A stretch of DNA of 64,000 nt from Psychrobacillus sp. FSL H8-0483 (GTDB lineage: Bacteria > Bacillota > Bacilli > Bacillales_A > Planococcaceae): contig NZ_CP152052.1 in assembly GCF_038637725.1 (NCBI RefSeq), positions 2,401,501-2,465,500 of the forward strand, given 5' to 3'. Below the pieces are notes generated by a model. It saw nothing but the letters and a program-made list of their open reading frames with translations. It was not told where the DNA came from and did no database searches. Below are positions 43,779 through 54,037 of the stretch, piece by piece; positions within the stretch are counted from its first letter, which is position 1, and the number at the start of each line of letters is the position of its first letter. A program made the translations under genes and the position numbers.

Positions 43779-44873
43779 TTATTCTTTAGAATTCGAGAAA
43801 AATAACTCTTCCACTGCTTGCGAAACCGTTATTTTTTCCTTTCGCACTAATTGTTCAAGTTCAGTCATCATTTGTTTTTTTTCCACAGAAGAAAAAAAGT
43901 CATCATACAAACGATCGACAATCATCGTTTTAAACCAATCGACGGTTTGTTCTTTTCTCCTATTTTGCCAAGTTTGCTGTTCCATCATAATTTGCTGGAA
44001 TTGTAAAGTGGTTTCCCACACTGTATCTAAACCTATTTTATAGAGTGAAGATACGGCTAGTGCAGGGGTTGTCCAATTTGGCGAGGAAGGCGCAAGAAAG
44101 TGCAAGATTTGCTTAAACTCAGCTACCGTCTTTTTCGCTAGTTTTTCATTGGCTCCATCTGCTTTATTCACCACAACTGCATCCGCAAGCTCCATGATAC
44201 CTTTTTTCATTCCTTGTAATTCATCTCCCGCGCCAGTTAATGCGAGAAGTAAAAAGAAATCAACCATTCCTCGAACAATTGTCTCACTTTGCCCAACACC
44301 GACCGTTTCCACTAAAATTACATCGTATCCAGCTGCTTCACATAATAGCATTGTCTCCCGAGATTTTTTATGGACGCCACCCAGTGTTCCAGCAGTTGGA
44401 GAAGGTCTGATAAACGCACTTGGATTCTTCGCTAGCTCCTCCATCCGCGTTTTATCGCCAAGAATACTACCTCCTGTTAACGACGAACTTGGATCGATGG
44501 CGAGTACTGCTACTTTATAACCTTTGTCGCATAACATCTTCCCAAACGCTTCGATAAACGTACTTTTCCCAGCACCAGGTACACCTGTAATGCCAATACG
44601 AATACTATTTCCCGTGACAGGGAGGAGTTGTTTTAACAACATTTGTCCAATCGTTTGCTGCTCGTTTACTGTACTTTCAATAAACGTGATCGCTTTTGCT
44701 AAATGGAGTCTTGAGCCATTTCGGATGTCTCGGATATAAGCTTCCTCATCTATAACAAGTGGCTTCTTTCTAGAAAACTTTTTGACAGAAGCCCTTCCCA
44801 TTCCATCATGCTGCGACTTTATACCACCCATGACATGCATCGAAGATTGGTTTGTTTTATCCGTTTCAGCCAT
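43779..44873 (-). CDS. meaB: MeaB-type GTPase, methylmalonyl-CoA mutase chaperone
   Basis: A 364-residue P-loop GTPase. Walker A is ITGVPGAGKSTFIEAFG (about residues 96-112); switch and G4 appear as DPSSSLTGGSILGDKTRM, VETVGVGQSE and VNKADG. MeaB protects and reactivates B12-dependent methylmalonyl-CoA mutase. The start overlaps the mutB stop (TAATG), so translation is coupled. The N-terminal 45 residues are an extension rich in Gly, Ser and Lys. Confidence 0.94.
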   Translation of the reverse strand: MAETDKTNQSSMHVMGGIKSQHDGMGRASVKKFSRKKPLVIDEEAYIRDIRNGSRLHLAKAITFIESTVNEQQTIGQMLLKQLLPVTGNSIRIGITGVPGAGKSTFIEAFGKMLCDKGYKVAVLAIDPSSSLTGGSILGDKTRMEELAKNPSAFIRPSPTAGTLGGVHKKSRETMLLCEAAGYDVILVETVGVGQSETIVRGMVDFFLLLALTGAGDELQGMKKGIMELADAVVVNKADGANEKLAKKTVAEFKQILHFLAPSSPNWTTPALAVSSLYKIGLDTVWETTLQFQQIMMEQQTWQNRRKEQTVDWFKTMIVDRLYDDFFSSVEKKQMMTELEQLVRKEKITVSQAVEELFFSNSKE

Positions 44874-47032
44874 TAGCCTTCCACTTCCTCATAACCCAAT
44901 CGCTTATAAATTTCTTCAATTACTTTTTGTGCGGCAACTGGAATAACTGTACCTGGCCCAAAAATCGCTGATGCTCCATTTTCACGTAAGAAAGCATAAT
45001 CCTGTGCCGGAATAACTCCCCCAACAACGATCAATATATCCTCCCGACCGAGTTTTGCTAATGCTTCTCTTAATGCAGGAACAAGTGTCATATGTCCAGC
45101 AGCAAGGGAGCTAACTCCAACTACATGCACATCATTTTCTACTGCTTGTTGCGCAGTTTCAGCAGGTGTTTGGAATAAAGGACTAATATCCACGTCAAAG
45201 CCTAAATCTGCAAATGCGGTTGCAATCACCTTCGCACCACGATCATGCCCATCTTGACCCATCTTGGCAATTAAAATGCGTGGACGTCGACCTTCATTTC
45301 CTCGGAAATCCTCTGCCATTTGTTTCACAGCTTCGATCTCCTCCGCGTCATTAAAGTTTGCGCTATATACTCCACTCACGGAACGAATCACCGCCTTATG
45401 TCTTCCTGCTACTACTTCAATAGCATCGGAAATTTCTCCGATCGTTGCACGTTTTCTCGCAGCATCCACTGCCAAAGCTAGGAGATTATCATTACCTGTT
45501 TTTGCAGCTTCCGTTAGGGCCGCAAGTGCTTCTCGGACTGCTATTTCGTCGCGATTAGCTTTTACTTGTGCTAGTCGCTCCATTTGTTTTTGGCGAACAA
45601 CTGTATTGTCGATATTTAAAATATCAATCGCGTCTTCTTGTTCTAGTCGGTATTTATTGACACCGATAATGATCTCTTTCGAAGAGTCGATTTGTGCTTG
45701 TTTTTTTGCTGCGGCTTCTTCAATCTTCATCTTCGGCAGACCAGTTTCAATTGCTTTTGCCATGCCACCAAGTTCTTCAATTTCCTCTATTAATGCCCAA
45801 GCCTTCTCCATCAACTCGTTCGTCAGTGTTTCCACGTAATACGAACCACCCCATGGATCAATCACTTTCGTCATATTCGTTTCTTCTTGTAAAAATAATT
45901 GCGTGTTACGTGCAATTCGAGCAGAGAAATCAGTTGGAAGTGCGATTGCTTCGTCCAGTGCATTCGTATGAAGTGACTGGGTATGTCCCATGGCAGCTGC
46001 ATTAGCTTCCACTAATGTTCTCGTTACATTGTTAAATGGGTCTTGCTCCGTTAAACTCCAGCCAGATGTTTGTGAGTGCGTACGAAGTGCAAGTGATTTA
46101 GGGTTTTTCGGATCAAAGCTTTGCATCATCTGTGCCCAAATTCTACGTGCCGCACGCATTTTCGCTACTTCCATAAAATAGTTCATGCCGATTGCCCAGA
46201 AGAATGAAAGCCTTGGAGCGAATGAATCAATTTCAATTCCTGCTTTGATTCCAGTACGCACATATTCCAATCCATCTGCCAATGTATACGCAAGCTCAAT
46301 ATCCGCGGTCGCTCCAGCCTCTTGCATATGATAGCCCGAAATCGAGATAGAGTTGAATTTCGGCATATAGTTTGCCGTATACGCAAAAATATCGGCAATA
46401 ATTTTCATCGACATTTCCGGTGTGTAAATATAAGTGTTGCGAACCATATACTCTTTTAAAATATCATTTTGAATCGTCCCTGCAAGTTGCTCCGGAGTTA
46501 CTCCTTGCTCTTCTGCTGTTACGATATAAAATGCTAGTATTGGAAGCACTGCACCGTTCATCGTCATCGAAACAGACATTTGATCTAACGGTATTCCGTC
46601 AAATAAAATCTTCATATCTTCGACAGAGTCAATCGCCACACCTGCTTTACCTACATCCCCAGTTACACGTTCATGGTCAGAGTCATATCCACGGTGAGTT
46701 GCTAAGTCAAAAGCAACTGACAGGCCTTTTTGACCCATTGCTAAATTTCTTCTATAGAAAGCGTTACTTTCCTCTGCAGTAGAGAACCCGGCATATTGAC
46801 GTACTGTCCATGGCTTTGCGACATACATCGTTGGATATGGTCCACGTGTATTTGGAGCAATACCTGGAAGATCATTTAAATGCTTCAAGCTAGCTCTATT
46901 AGATTCAACATACATTTTTTTTAACTCAATACCTTCATTCGTCAAAAAAGAGGAAGTTTCTATTGGATCATGGTCCATCGTTTTCTCCAATAGCTTATGG
47001 ATGGATACATTAGCGTAATTAGGCGTTGTCAT
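44873..47032 (-). CDS. mutB: Methylmalonyl-CoA mutase, large subunit
   Basis: A 719-residue B12 enzyme converting (R)-methylmalonyl-CoA to succinyl-CoA. The N-terminal TIM-barrel has [20 protein letters not shown] near residues 350-370. The C-terminal cobalamin domain has the DxHxxG lower-ligand motif as [12 protein letters not shown] near 595-606, with [15 protein letters not shown] later. The ATG at 47032 is 6 bases after AAAGGAGG and overlaps the end of mutA by 14 bases. An upstream start in the same frame would add seven residues without a ribosome site. Confidence 0.95.
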   Translation of the reverse strand: MTTPNYANVSIHKLLEKTMDHDPIETSSFLTNEGIELKKMYVESNRASLKHLNDLPGIAPNTRGPYPTMYVAKPWTVRQYAGFSTAEESNAFYRRNLAMGQKGLSVAFDLATHRGYDSDHERVTGDVGKAGVAIDSVEDMKILFDGIPLDQMSVSMTMNGAVLPILAFYIVTAEEQGVTPEQLAGTIQNDILKEYMVRNTYIYTPEMSMKIIADIFAYTANYMPKFNSISISGYHMQEAGATADIELAYTLADGLEYVRTGIKAGIEIDSFAPRLSFFWAIGMNYFMEVAKMRAARRIWAQMMQSFDPKNPKSLALRTHSQTSGWSLTEQDPFNNVTRTLVEANAAAMGHTQSLHTNALDEAIALPTDFSARIARNTQLFLQEETNMTKVIDPWGGSYYVETLTNELMEKAWALIEEIEELGGMAKAIETGLPKMKIEEAAAKKQAQIDSSKEIIIGVNKYRLEQEDAIDILNIDNTVVRQKQMERLAQVKANRDEIAVREALAALTEAAKTGNDNLLALAVDAARKRATIGEISDAIEVVAGRHKAVIRSVSGVYSANFNDAEEIEAVKQMAEDFRGNEGRRPRILIAKMGQDGHDRGAKVIATAFADLGFDVDISPLFQTPAETAQQAVENDVHVVGVSSLAAGHMTLVPALREALAKLGREDILIVVGGVIPAQDYAFLRENGASAIFGPGTVIPVAAQKVIEEIYKRLGYEEVEG

Positions 47033-48668
47033 GAGAATCCTCCTTTTTCGCAAGGGCTAGCAGTTCATTTCCTTTTTCAATTATTGATTGACCTGCATAT
47101 ATACGTCCAGAAAGTCCAGCATCTAGCCAATCTTCGTATTCTTCAAACTTTCCAGCAACATCCATTGGAACAGATAATTGTTCATTTAATATAGCAGGAA
47201 CAAGACCAGCTGTTTGCTCGTCATTCCCAACAAATACAACATAATCAATCCCCTGTTCGTCGAGCCACTTTTGTAGATCGAACGGCTTTAAGTTTTCAGG
47301 TGCTACTTTAAGTGAAATCCCTAGTGCGATTAAGTAACCACTAACAAAATCTAATCGCGCTTTATATTCTTTTAAAACGCCATAAGGGATAATGGCTGTT
47401 TGTAAAGGAAACACTTGAAAGGCTTTACGCAATTGCTCGAATGGCTCCGCCAGTCGTTTATAATTGGTAGGAATGATTTCAAATGTTAAAGAATCTTCTG
47501 GATTTGCATAATTATTTATACCAATTAAAGACTTCTTCCGTTTAGAAAGTGCCTCTAGTTGTTGCTCCCATTTAGCATCCACACGTTCCTGAAGTTTAAC
47601 GACTCTTGCTTTAAGCGTTTCTTCTTTCATTACTTCTAAAAACAATGCCCATGCTTTTTCCACAAGCTCTTTTGTTAATGTTTCTAAATAATACGAGCCA
47701 CCAGCTGAGTCGATCACACGTTGGATATGTGTTTCTTCTTTTAACACAAGTTGCATATTTCGAGCGATACGCTTAGAAGTAGAAGTCGCTCCTGTTAAAA
47801 CATCGTGAGGATATGTCGTCACACTGTCTGCCCCCCCTAAAACGGCTGCAAGTGCACTGTTTCCTGCGCGAAGAATATTCACATTCGAATCAAGTACAGA
47901 AAATGATCGTAAAGAAGTTTCCGCATGTACAGGGATCGAGGCTACATCAGACTGTCCATGTGCTTCGCCAAATGCTTTCCATAACACGCGGAATGCACGG
48001 ATTTTCGCAATTTCCATAAAGAAATTACTATCTACCGAAAATTGTACAAATGCTTTTTTTACAAGTTGATCCATGTTGGATTTGCGAGCAAGTATATCCG
48101 CTTGAACTAGCACACTGACAAGTTCACTTACAGCGTCTCCACCTGTTTGATGAATGCTGGATCCGTCTAGAAAATACGTGCGTGCATTAGTAAAATCTGT
48201 TTCACCTGCTCCTTTTATATTTCCTTTTATGTCGTGAAAGTTATGTAAAAAGGAAGGATTATTGGATACGTCCAGTAATACTTGATTATTTATAAAAAGA
48301 GATTTTAACTCTTCTATCTGAGAACTATTCCATTTATGGTCTTTTTCCACTGCATAATGAATGACATTATTCCCCTTAGCCAGTGAATCTTTCATGTCTG
48401 CCAAAATCTCTTCACATGAATGACCAGTAACTGTTTGTGCCACTAACCATTCGGAAAATTGTTTGGCTTGGCGAATTGTATTAGTTTGATTTGCAGGAAT
48501 ATCCGCTACATCCGCTAAAGAATAAAGCGGTTTCAAAATGATATCCTCTAACGTTTTCGTCGAAAGTGATGCAAGCGATTTTCCTTTTAAGGATTTAATC
48601 GCAGCTTGCTCCCATTCTGCAAGACTTGCTTCTTTAAATACCGTTTGCTTCATGTCTTGTATAGTCAT
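47019..48668 (-). CDS. mutA: Methylmalonyl-CoA mutase, small subunit
   Basis: A 549-residue homologue of the large subunit. It keeps the barrel sequence ([39 protein letters not shown]) but lacks the DxHxxG cobalamin motif, as expected for the non-catalytic partner. Its final part is a degenerate B12-like domain ([19 protein letters not shown]). The start is taken at 48668 ([10 protein letters not shown]) after GGAAG; in-frame upstream codons lack a site. It is first in the mutA-mutB-meaB-brxB operon. Confidence 0.92.
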   Translation of the reverse strand: MTIQDMKQTVFKEASLAEWEQAAIKSLKGKSLASLSTKTLEDIILKPLYSLADVADIPANQTNTIRQAKQFSEWLVAQTVTGHSCEEILADMKDSLAKGNNVIHYAVEKDHKWNSSQIEELKSLFINNQVLLDVSNNPSFLHNFHDIKGNIKGAGETDFTNARTYFLDGSSIHQTGGDAVSELVSVLVQADILARKSNMDQLVKKAFVQFSVDSNFFMEIAKIRAFRVLWKAFGEAHGQSDVASIPVHAETSLRSFSVLDSNVNILRAGNSALAAVLGGADSVTTYPHDVLTGATSTSKRIARNMQLVLKEETHIQRVIDSAGGSYYLETLTKELVEKAWALFLEVMKEETLKARVVKLQERVDAKWEQQLEALSKRKKSLIGINNYANPEDSLTFEIIPTNYKRLAEPFEQLRKAFQVFPLQTAIIPYGVLKEYKARLDFVSGYLIALGISLKVAPENLKPFDLQKWLDEQGIDYVVFVGNDEQTAGLVPAILNEQLSVPMDVAGKFEEYEDWLDAGLSGRIYAGQSIIEKGNELLALAKKEDSHDNA

Positions 48669-48825
48669 ATGAACGCTTCCGCTACCCCCTCGTAAAATCA
48701 TTCGTACAAATTTCATTTTACATGAGTGTGTGGATGGAAGAAAGTGCATTTGTCATGATACGCTCATACCTGAAATCGATGAGCATATATTTTGAGATAG
48801 GATAATTACTTTTTTAGGATGGAGA

Positions 48826-49527
48826 ATGATGAAATTGAGCGCAATAATCCTTGGGGGATTTCTATTTATTAGTGTTAGTGTTGGTGGAGGATTTGCCTTG
48901 TTAGTATCTAAATTTTTTAAGCATTCCAATGTAGGCTTGGCACTTTTATGCGGTGGATTTTTAGTGGGACTTCTTGCAGTAGATATTATTCCAACTGCTT
49001 TCAACATGTATGAATTACCAGCGTTAATAATTGGTGGTCTAATCGGATACATCCTTTTTCGGATTATGTACCAATTACTCCATTCTACTAGCCAAAATAA
49101 ACCCACTATTTACTTGCTCCTTATTGGCTTGTTTATACATACCATTCCATTAAGTCTGACCATTGGAAATTTGACTCCGGATGCGTCTTTCACTGGTACG
49201 ATTACGACCTCTACAATTCTTCACCATCTCCCGGAAGGATTTGCACTTACTTCGGCATTTCTCTCGCAAGGAGAAAAACTATGGGGATTATTTCTTTGTT
49301 TTATTGGCTTATCCGTTTGCTTTAGTGGATTCATTTGGCTTGGACATCTTGTCCACCTCACTACAAGGGGACAAGGTGTTCTGATTGGTGTATCCATCAG
49401 CTTAATCGCGTTTACAAGTGTAAAAGAATTTATTCTGCATCATATTCGAGTTGTTCCGATGAGGTCAGTTGTAGCATTTACCCTAACGGGCTATCTGTTC
49501 AGTGTCCTATTTCATTTGGTTTATTAA
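48826..49527 (+). CDS. ZIP family divalent metal transporter
   Basis: A 233-residue membrane protein with seven to eight helices. Metal motifs are FIHTIPLSLTIG near 104-115 and LHHLPEGFALTSAF near 130-143, plus a later His pair. ZIP carriers import Zn2+ or other divalent metals. AGGATGGAG precedes the ATG. It is divergent from mutA with about 75 bases between. The metal and regulator (no Zur box seen) are not known. Confidence 0.8.
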   Translation: MMKLSAIILGGFLFISVSVGGGFALLVSKFFKHSNVGLALLCGGFLVGLLAVDIIPTAFNMYELPALIIGGLIGYILFRIMYQLLHSTSQNKPTIYLLLIGLFIHTIPLSLTIGNLTPDASFTGTITTSTILHHLPEGFALTSAFLSQGEKLWGLFLCFIGLSVCFSGFIWLGHLVHLTTRGQGVLIGVSISLIAFTSVKEFILHHIRVVPMRSVVAFTLTGYLFSVLFHLVY

Positions 49528-49564
49528 TTGCACTGTTAAACGGTGAGTTTGTTACCTCCCAAAA

Positions 49565-49595
49565 ACCCGCCCGCTTTCCGCGGACGAACTATCAA
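49565..49595. repeat. Short fragment of the GC-rich repeat
   Basis: CCCGCCCGCTTTCCGCGGAC followed by GAACTATC, related to 16023-16075. It occupies the gap between convergent genes. Confidence 0.4.
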
Positions 49596-49611
49596 AATCT
49601 ATGAAAATAGC

Positions 49612-50100
49612 TTAGATTTCGAATGTTTGGACTACGCAAGGTTCGTCATCAATTAATTGATTTTCTTCTTTATAATCAATTTGAAATTCTTTGTATACCT
49701 TTCTCCAAAAGGATACTGCAGGGAGGTTATGAACAAGTTCAATAACAAAGTATTTTCCTTTTTTGCTTTCAAATAACGCTTTTACTGCCTGTATTCCGAA
49801 GCTCTTACCTTTGAACTGATTTAGAATAAAGATGTCATTAATTCCAAAATCATTCTCTTTTTTTAAAAATGGCCTTTCCAAAAGAAGGATAAATCCAATG
49901 ATGTTCCCATCAAATTTGATGAAGTAAGGAGAAATACCCTCATTTGTCCAAAATGAGTTTAGATCCTCATAATCAAAGAATCCATTTTCATTGATAGTAA
50001 GGTTTGGTGTAAACTTAGAAAGATCATGAAGATAATAGGAATATAAGTTACGTAATATTGTTTTCTCGTTTTCAAATACTTCTTGAAGTGAAACAGACAT
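49612..50100 (-). CDS. GNAT family N-acetyltransferase
   Basis: A 162-residue GNAT with the central ISPYFIKFDGNIIGFILLLE, then INDIFILNQFKGKSFGIQAVKAL (motif A, GKSFG), and WRKVYKEF (motif B). The N-terminus EVFENEKTILRNLYSYYLHD is typical of small-molecule GNATs in Bacillus. GGAGG lies 8 bases from the ATG. Substrate unknown. Confidence 0.83.
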   Translation of the reverse strand: MSVSLQEVFENEKTILRNLYSYYLHDLSKFTPNLTINENGFFDYEDLNSFWTNEGISPYFIKFDGNIIGFILLLERPFLKKENDFGINDIFILNQFKGKSFGIQAVKALFESKKGKYFVIELVHNLPAVSFWRKVYKEFQIDYKEENQLIDDEPCVVQTFEI

Positions 50101-50273
50101 ATAAAAAACCTCCTAACATTCTTTTGACTGTTATTTTTAAATCACTAATGTGCTTCTTTACTATATACAGAATATGCAAGAAATTTACGTTTTTCATGTT
50201 AGTTCAATAAGTTCGACAAAAAAGGCGATAATTCCTGCTAGTTCAGCAATCGGGCCATTTTGTTGAACAAGAA

Positions 50274-50331
50274 TAAAAAAATAAAGAAGATAATTTGCTT
50301 AATAAAAACAGATTATCTTCTTTATACTACA
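50274..50331. terminator. Bidirectional terminator of gdnD
   Basis: AATAAAGAAGATAAT and ATTATCTTCTTTAT form a 14-bp stem over a 17-base loop between convergent regions. Confidence 0.65.
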
Positions 50332-50344
50332 ATCTAAAACACTT

Positions 50345-50659
50345 TTATGAGACGAGTTTTAGACCTATAGCAGCACCTAAAACCATGCCTATAAAAACAA
50401 GTCTTCTCCAGTCTTTTGATTCACCAAATAAAACCATGCCTAAAATTGCTCCACCAGACGCACCAATTCCTGTCCAAATTGCATAAGCCGTACCCATAGG
50501 AAGTGTTTTCATTGAATAAGCAAGAAATAGAAAACTTGCTCCAAATCCTAGAATTAATAGAAGTAATGATTGCCAATTTCGGTCTTTATGCAATTTATTT
50601 ATCATAGCAACACCAAACATCTCACAAAAACCTGCTAAGATTAAAGAAATCCATGCCAT
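50345..50659 (-). CDS. gdnD: SMR guanidinium exporter subunit GdnD/YkkD-like
   Basis: A 104-residue four-helix small multidrug resistance protein. The N-terminal WISLILAGFCEMFGVAMINK has the essential membrane Glu, and GTAYAIWTGIGASGGAILGM is the SMR signature. It is the second of two SMR genes overlapping by one base. Paired SMRs of this type form the Gdn heterodimer that exports guanidinium in exchange for protons. The guanidine-I riboswitch upstream supports this rather than a general drug pump. Confidence 0.9.
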   Translation of the reverse strand: MAWISLILAGFCEMFGVAMINKLHKDRNWQSLLLLILGFGASFLFLAYSMKTLPMGTAYAIWTGIGASGGAILGMVLFGESKDWRRLVFIGMVLGAAIGLKLVS

Positions 50660-51000
50660 TAGGATTCATCACCTTTCTGAACATTGTCCTTTGTAACTAA
50701 TTTCAAGCCAATTACTCCTGCTAATAAAAGTAAAATCAAGAGTGCTTTTTCCATTTTAAATGGTTCACCAAAGAATAGAATTTCAGATAAGACAGTTCCT
50801 GCAGTACCTAATCCAACAAAAACTGCATATACAGTACCCACGGGAAGTTTTCGACCTGCCATAATCATTACATAAAAGCTGATGATGATAGAAATAACAG
50901 TTCCAGTCCATGTCCAAAAGTCATCAGCGTGTTTTAACCCAATAACCCAAAAAACTTCAAAGAAAGCAGCAACAAATACTTTAATCCAGTTTGTATTCAT
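50659..51000 (-). CDS. gdnC: SMR guanidinium exporter subunit GdnC/YkkC-like
   Basis: A 113-residue SMR protein. The N-terminal [20 protein letters not shown] carries the conserved Glu, and [19 protein letters not shown] is the SMR signature. Length fits the longer partner of a YkkC-YkkD pair. It is first in a two-gene operon directly after the guanidine-I riboswitch terminator, so it should be switched on by guanidine. Confidence 0.9.
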   Translation of the reverse strand: MNTNWIKVFVAAFFEVFWVIGLKHADDFWTWTGTVISIIISFYVMIMAGRKLPVGTVYAVFVGLGTAGTVLSEILFFGEPFKMEKALLILLLLAGVIGLKLVTKDNVQKGDES

Positions 51001-51039
51001 TTAAACAAACACCTCCGATTTTATTATTACCAAAAAAAC

Positions 51040-51160
51040 AAAAAAGCCTAAGAGATAACTGTTAAACAGTTTCTCCCAGGCTTTTATCCTTCCGTGACAC
51101 AGCATAGCTGTGAGTTTTCTCTCGGACCAGACCAACAACTTGTTGCGGAACCCTAGAAAA
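51040..51160 (-). promoter_or_regulatory. Guanidine-I (ykkC) riboswitch with terminator
   Basis: On the minus strand the conserved elements occur in order: CTAGGGTTCCG (51156-51146), GGTCTGGTCCGAGAG (51134-51120), CACGGAAGGATAAAAGCC and TGGGAGA. AGCCTGGGAGA pairs with TCTCTTAGGCT to make the terminator followed by T-runs (51082-51040). Guanidine binding to the aptamer competes with that terminator and permits expression of gdnCD. Confidence 0.92.
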
Positions 51161-51185
51161 CATTTAATTTATATAATTACTTTAT

Positions 51186-51213
51186 AGTATACACACAATT
51201 AAACCTTATTCAA
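51186..51213 (-). promoter_or_regulatory. Promoter of the guanidine riboswitch transcript
   Basis: On the minus strand -35 TTGAAT (51213-51208) and -10 TATACT (51191-51186), spaced 16 bases, about 25 bases upstream of the aptamer. Confidence 0.6.
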
Positions 51214-51238
51214 GTGGAAATTATTGAGCCTAATAGAA

Positions 51239-51272
51239 AAGCCTAGCTAAAATATACATAGCTAGGCTTTTT
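51239..51272. terminator. Terminator between the riboswitch and the HAD gene
   Basis: AAGCCTAGCTA and TAGCTAGGCTT form an 11-bp perfect stem with T-runs on both strands. It can end the minus-strand 51411 gene. Confidence 0.75.
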
Positions 51273-51410
51273 CTTAGTTGGAAAAAGATATCTGTTTTCT
51301 TGTTATGAAATTTACGAAACTAATGAGGGAGATATTTTTAATATCCCCCTCATCAGAGAAGTAAGTTATTAACAAATTATTTCCGATAAAGAGCATACCA
51401 AAGGCACGTT

Positions 51411-51941
51411 CTACTTCGCAGTTGCATCCTCTATAATCCAATCTGCAGCACTAATTAGGTCAGGGAAAACGGCATCTGCAAGTGGATCACTCTTACCCAA
51501 GAATACCCCTCTTGTTCCTGCCTTCTTCCCTGCAATAATGTCTGTATCGGTATCTCCCACCATATAGGATTGGGATAGATCGATATCATACTTTTTACTA
51601 AGATCGACTATTAATTTGCTGTTTGGCTTACGACAGGCACACCCTTCTTTTGGCTTATGCGGACAATAAGCCACATCATGGATTATTGCCCCTTCCTTCT
51701 TTAGTTCAGCAATCATATGGTCATGTATATTTTGGAGCTGAGATTCCTTCATAAATCCCAATCCCACTCCACCTTGATTGGTTACGACAAATATGAAATC
51801 AAAGAAATGGTTCAATTTTTTTATTGCTTCTGATACACCTGGTAAAAAGTATAGCTCATGGGGTTTATTCACAAATTTAACTCTATCCGTTAGCACTTCA
51901 TTTATTACACCATCACGATCCAAAAATACTGCCTTTTTCAT
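51411..51941 (-). CDS. GmhB-like HAD-IIIA phosphatase
   Basis: A 176-residue HAD phosphatase. Motif I is AVFLDRDGVINEV and motif II FVVTNQGGVG. The zinc-binding loop is CPHKPKEGCACRKP, a hallmark of GmhB-type heptose-bisphosphate phosphatases and the related D,D-heptose 1,7-bisphosphatase family. Motif IV is VGDTDTDIIAGKKAG. In Gram-positives such enzymes supply nucleotide-activated heptoses; no other heptose genes are visible here. Confidence 0.85.
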   Translation of the reverse strand: MKKAVFLDRDGVINEVLTDRVKFVNKPHELYFLPGVSEAIKKLNHFFDFIFVVTNQGGVGLGFMKESQLQNIHDHMIAELKKEGAIIHDVAYCPHKPKEGCACRKPNSKLIVDLSKKYDIDLSQSYMVGDTDTDIIAGKKAGTRGVFLGKSDPLADAVFPDLISAADWIIEDATAK

Positions 51942-51959
51942 TAGATCACCCCTTTATTT

Positions 51960-52924
51960 TTATGGTTTCAATAAAATTTTCCCTACGCTTTTTCGACTTT
52001 CCAGTAAAATGTGTGCTTTAGAGCCTTCCTCTAGCAAAAAAATAGTTGATTTTTTCACTTTTATTTTTCCCTCCGAAATCCAGTCAAATAATTGTTGGGA
52101 ACGAATTTTTCTTTCCTCGAATGAAGTCAAAACATTCCATAGGTCTCCACCTGTTAAAGTTTTAGAAGTATCCATCAGCATCCGTGGATCGACCGGTGTA
52201 GGGTCTCCTCCAGCCATTCCATAAAATACAACTGTACCGCCTATTTTCGTCGCTTCAAAACTTTCTGTTAAAGTAGAACCTACTGATTCATATACGACAT
52301 CTACGCCTTGACCACTTGTTACTTCTTTTACTTTTTCCACCCAAGAATCAGTGTATAAAAATACAAAATCTGCTCCTGCGTCGTATGCAGCTTCGGACTT
52401 TTCTAAAGACGAGGTAAGACCAATGACCGTCCCTCCTAATAGTTACCGATTTGAACCAGGTTTTGACCAACACCACCTGCTGCGGCATGGACTAGAATTG
52501 TATCTCCAGCTATTATTTCATAACTGTCTCTTGTTAAGTACTGTGCTGTTAAACCTTGCAATAGAACAGCCGATGCTGTTTCAAAGGAAATGTCATTTGG
52601 TAAGGGGATAATTTTTTCCATAGGAACTGTGACTAATTCAGCATTTGCAAACGGAACATCTGCAAAAGCAATACGATCTCCAACTTTTATGTTTGTTGTA
52701 CCAACACCTACTTGTTCCACTACACCTGAGCCTTCATAACCCAAAATGTAAGGTGGGTTCCCAGCTAGATGATAATTCCCCCTTCGTCTATAAATATCCG
52801 CAAAATTTACTCCGATTGCCTTCATTCTCACTAATACTTCATTTTCATTCATTGCAGGATCAGGAATTTCTTTGTATTGCAACACTTCAGGTCCACCAAA
52901 CGCTTCAAAGATTAGTGCTTTCAT
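51960..52924 (-). pseudogene. Quinone oxidoreductase (zinc-type dehydrogenase family), frameshifted near 52437
   Basis: Two frames make one MDR-family protein of about 320 residues. The first part (52436-52924) runs MKALIFEAFGGPEVLQYKEI through YILGYEGSGVVEQVG and HAAAGGVGQNLVQIG. The second (51960 to about 52430) continues LLGGTVIGLTSS, SEAAYDAGADF and GVDVVYESVG to KILLKP. Restoring one A (GGTAACTA to GGTAAACTA) joins them. The gene would be a QOR-like NADPH oxidoreductase. Either a recent frameshift or a sequencing error in an A-run. Confidence 0.87.
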
Positions 52925-53121
52925 TTTATTACTCCTCGTATTTTAGAATATAAAAATCATATTAAAGGAACTCAGGATTAGATACAATGAATGCGCCTTT
53001 TATCTAATTATTGGCCCCTCCCACACATTTTATTCCGAAAAATAGTAGGATTACTTGAATAGATTCGTAAACTACTATAGACTAAATTTACAATAAATGG
53101 ACGAATAGGAGTGAAGTATGG

Positions 53122-53742
53122 ATGGATATCTCCATTACAAGAGCTTTACGTGAATTAAAGACATTGGATGCACGCATTTTAAAGAAAATTAATGAAACTA
53201 CTTTTGCCGCATCAAAAAAGCCAAAAGAAAATATTCCTGGCTTCAAAACAGTCGATGAGTTCGAAAATAAAGCAAAAGAAGGCCTACAATCCATACAAGA
53301 TTTAATTTCTCGTCGAAAACAAATCAAAAAAGCGATTGTAGAATCTAATGCGAAAACATTTGTAGAGGTTTCAGGAGTAAAAATGACAGTTGCAGACGCT
53401 ATTGAGCGTAAGAATTTTATTGAAATTGAAAAGACACTTCTAGGAAAAATGAACAGTGATTATGGTCGATCTCAAGTACGAGTTGAACAAAATAATGAAC
53501 TAGCTCAAGATAGACTAGACACTCAACTAAATAACATGATTTCTAAAGATGGAAAAACGGACTTAACCGCTGTGGAAGGCTATAAAAAACTGTTTTGGGA
53601 ATCTGAAGAAACCAAACTGATTGACCCGATCAGTGTAAAAGAAGTTGCGACAAAAATGTCTCTAGATATTGAGACTTTCGAAGACGATGTTGATGTCGCT
53701 TTAAGCGAAATCAATGCGCGTACTTTTATTTCTGTTAACTAA
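53122..53742 (+). CDS. Conserved protein of unknown function, largely helical
   Basis: A 206-residue, highly charged protein with no transmembrane segment. It is rich in Lys, Glu and Ile with heptad-like patterns (LKTLDARILKKINETTF, LQSIQDLISRRKQIKKAI, then RVEQNNELAQDRLDTQLNNM), suggesting coiled coils. I associate similar sequences with phage or prophage proteins from Bacilli but cannot name one. GGAG lies 11 bases from the ATG. It is monocistronic; a terminator occurs about 265 bases downstream. Confidence 0.65.
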   Translation: MDISITRALRELKTLDARILKKINETTFAASKKPKENIPGFKTVDEFENKAKEGLQSIQDLISRRKQIKKAIVESNAKTFVEVSGVKMTVADAIERKNFIEIEKTLLGKMNSDYGRSQVRVEQNNELAQDRLDTQLNNMISKDGKTDLTAVEGYKKLFWESEETKLIDPISVKEVATKMSLDIETFEDDVDVALSEINARTFISVN

Positions 53743-54005
53743 TCAAATGACTTGCTGTTCTAGCGAAAAAGAAGAAAGTTTCCCCGTACGCTGGGTCTGG
53801 GTCAAACCCTGCACTCAAATTAACCTTAATGGTAATAAATGGTAAAAAGATCAAAACTTAACCCTCAGATCTAAAAGGTTAACCATCAACGCTCTTAAAT
53901 TGTAACGTTCAACATTCAACAATTAACATTCTATAAAATCTCGGATAACAGGTGCGATAGGATTTGAAACTTCCTTTCTTCTCCTCCGAGCAGCTATGAC
54001 AGCAC

Positions 54006-54037
54006 AAAAAGAGTGATCCCTCGGGGTCACTCTTTTT
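54006..54037 (+). terminator. Terminator in the 53743-54449 gap
   Basis: AAAAAGAGTGA and TCACTCTTTTT form an 11-bp stem. The gap otherwise lacks genes. One plus-strand stretch near 54068-54155 reads NEQVVPDEDMSSDIIVGNPS and stops, possibly debris of a lost gene. Confidence 0.75.

Noticed and set aside
48753-49106. Minus-strand frame covering the start of the ZIP transporter
   Set aside because: The plus-strand gene has a ribosome site, membrane helices and ZIP motifs; the other frame is its shadow.
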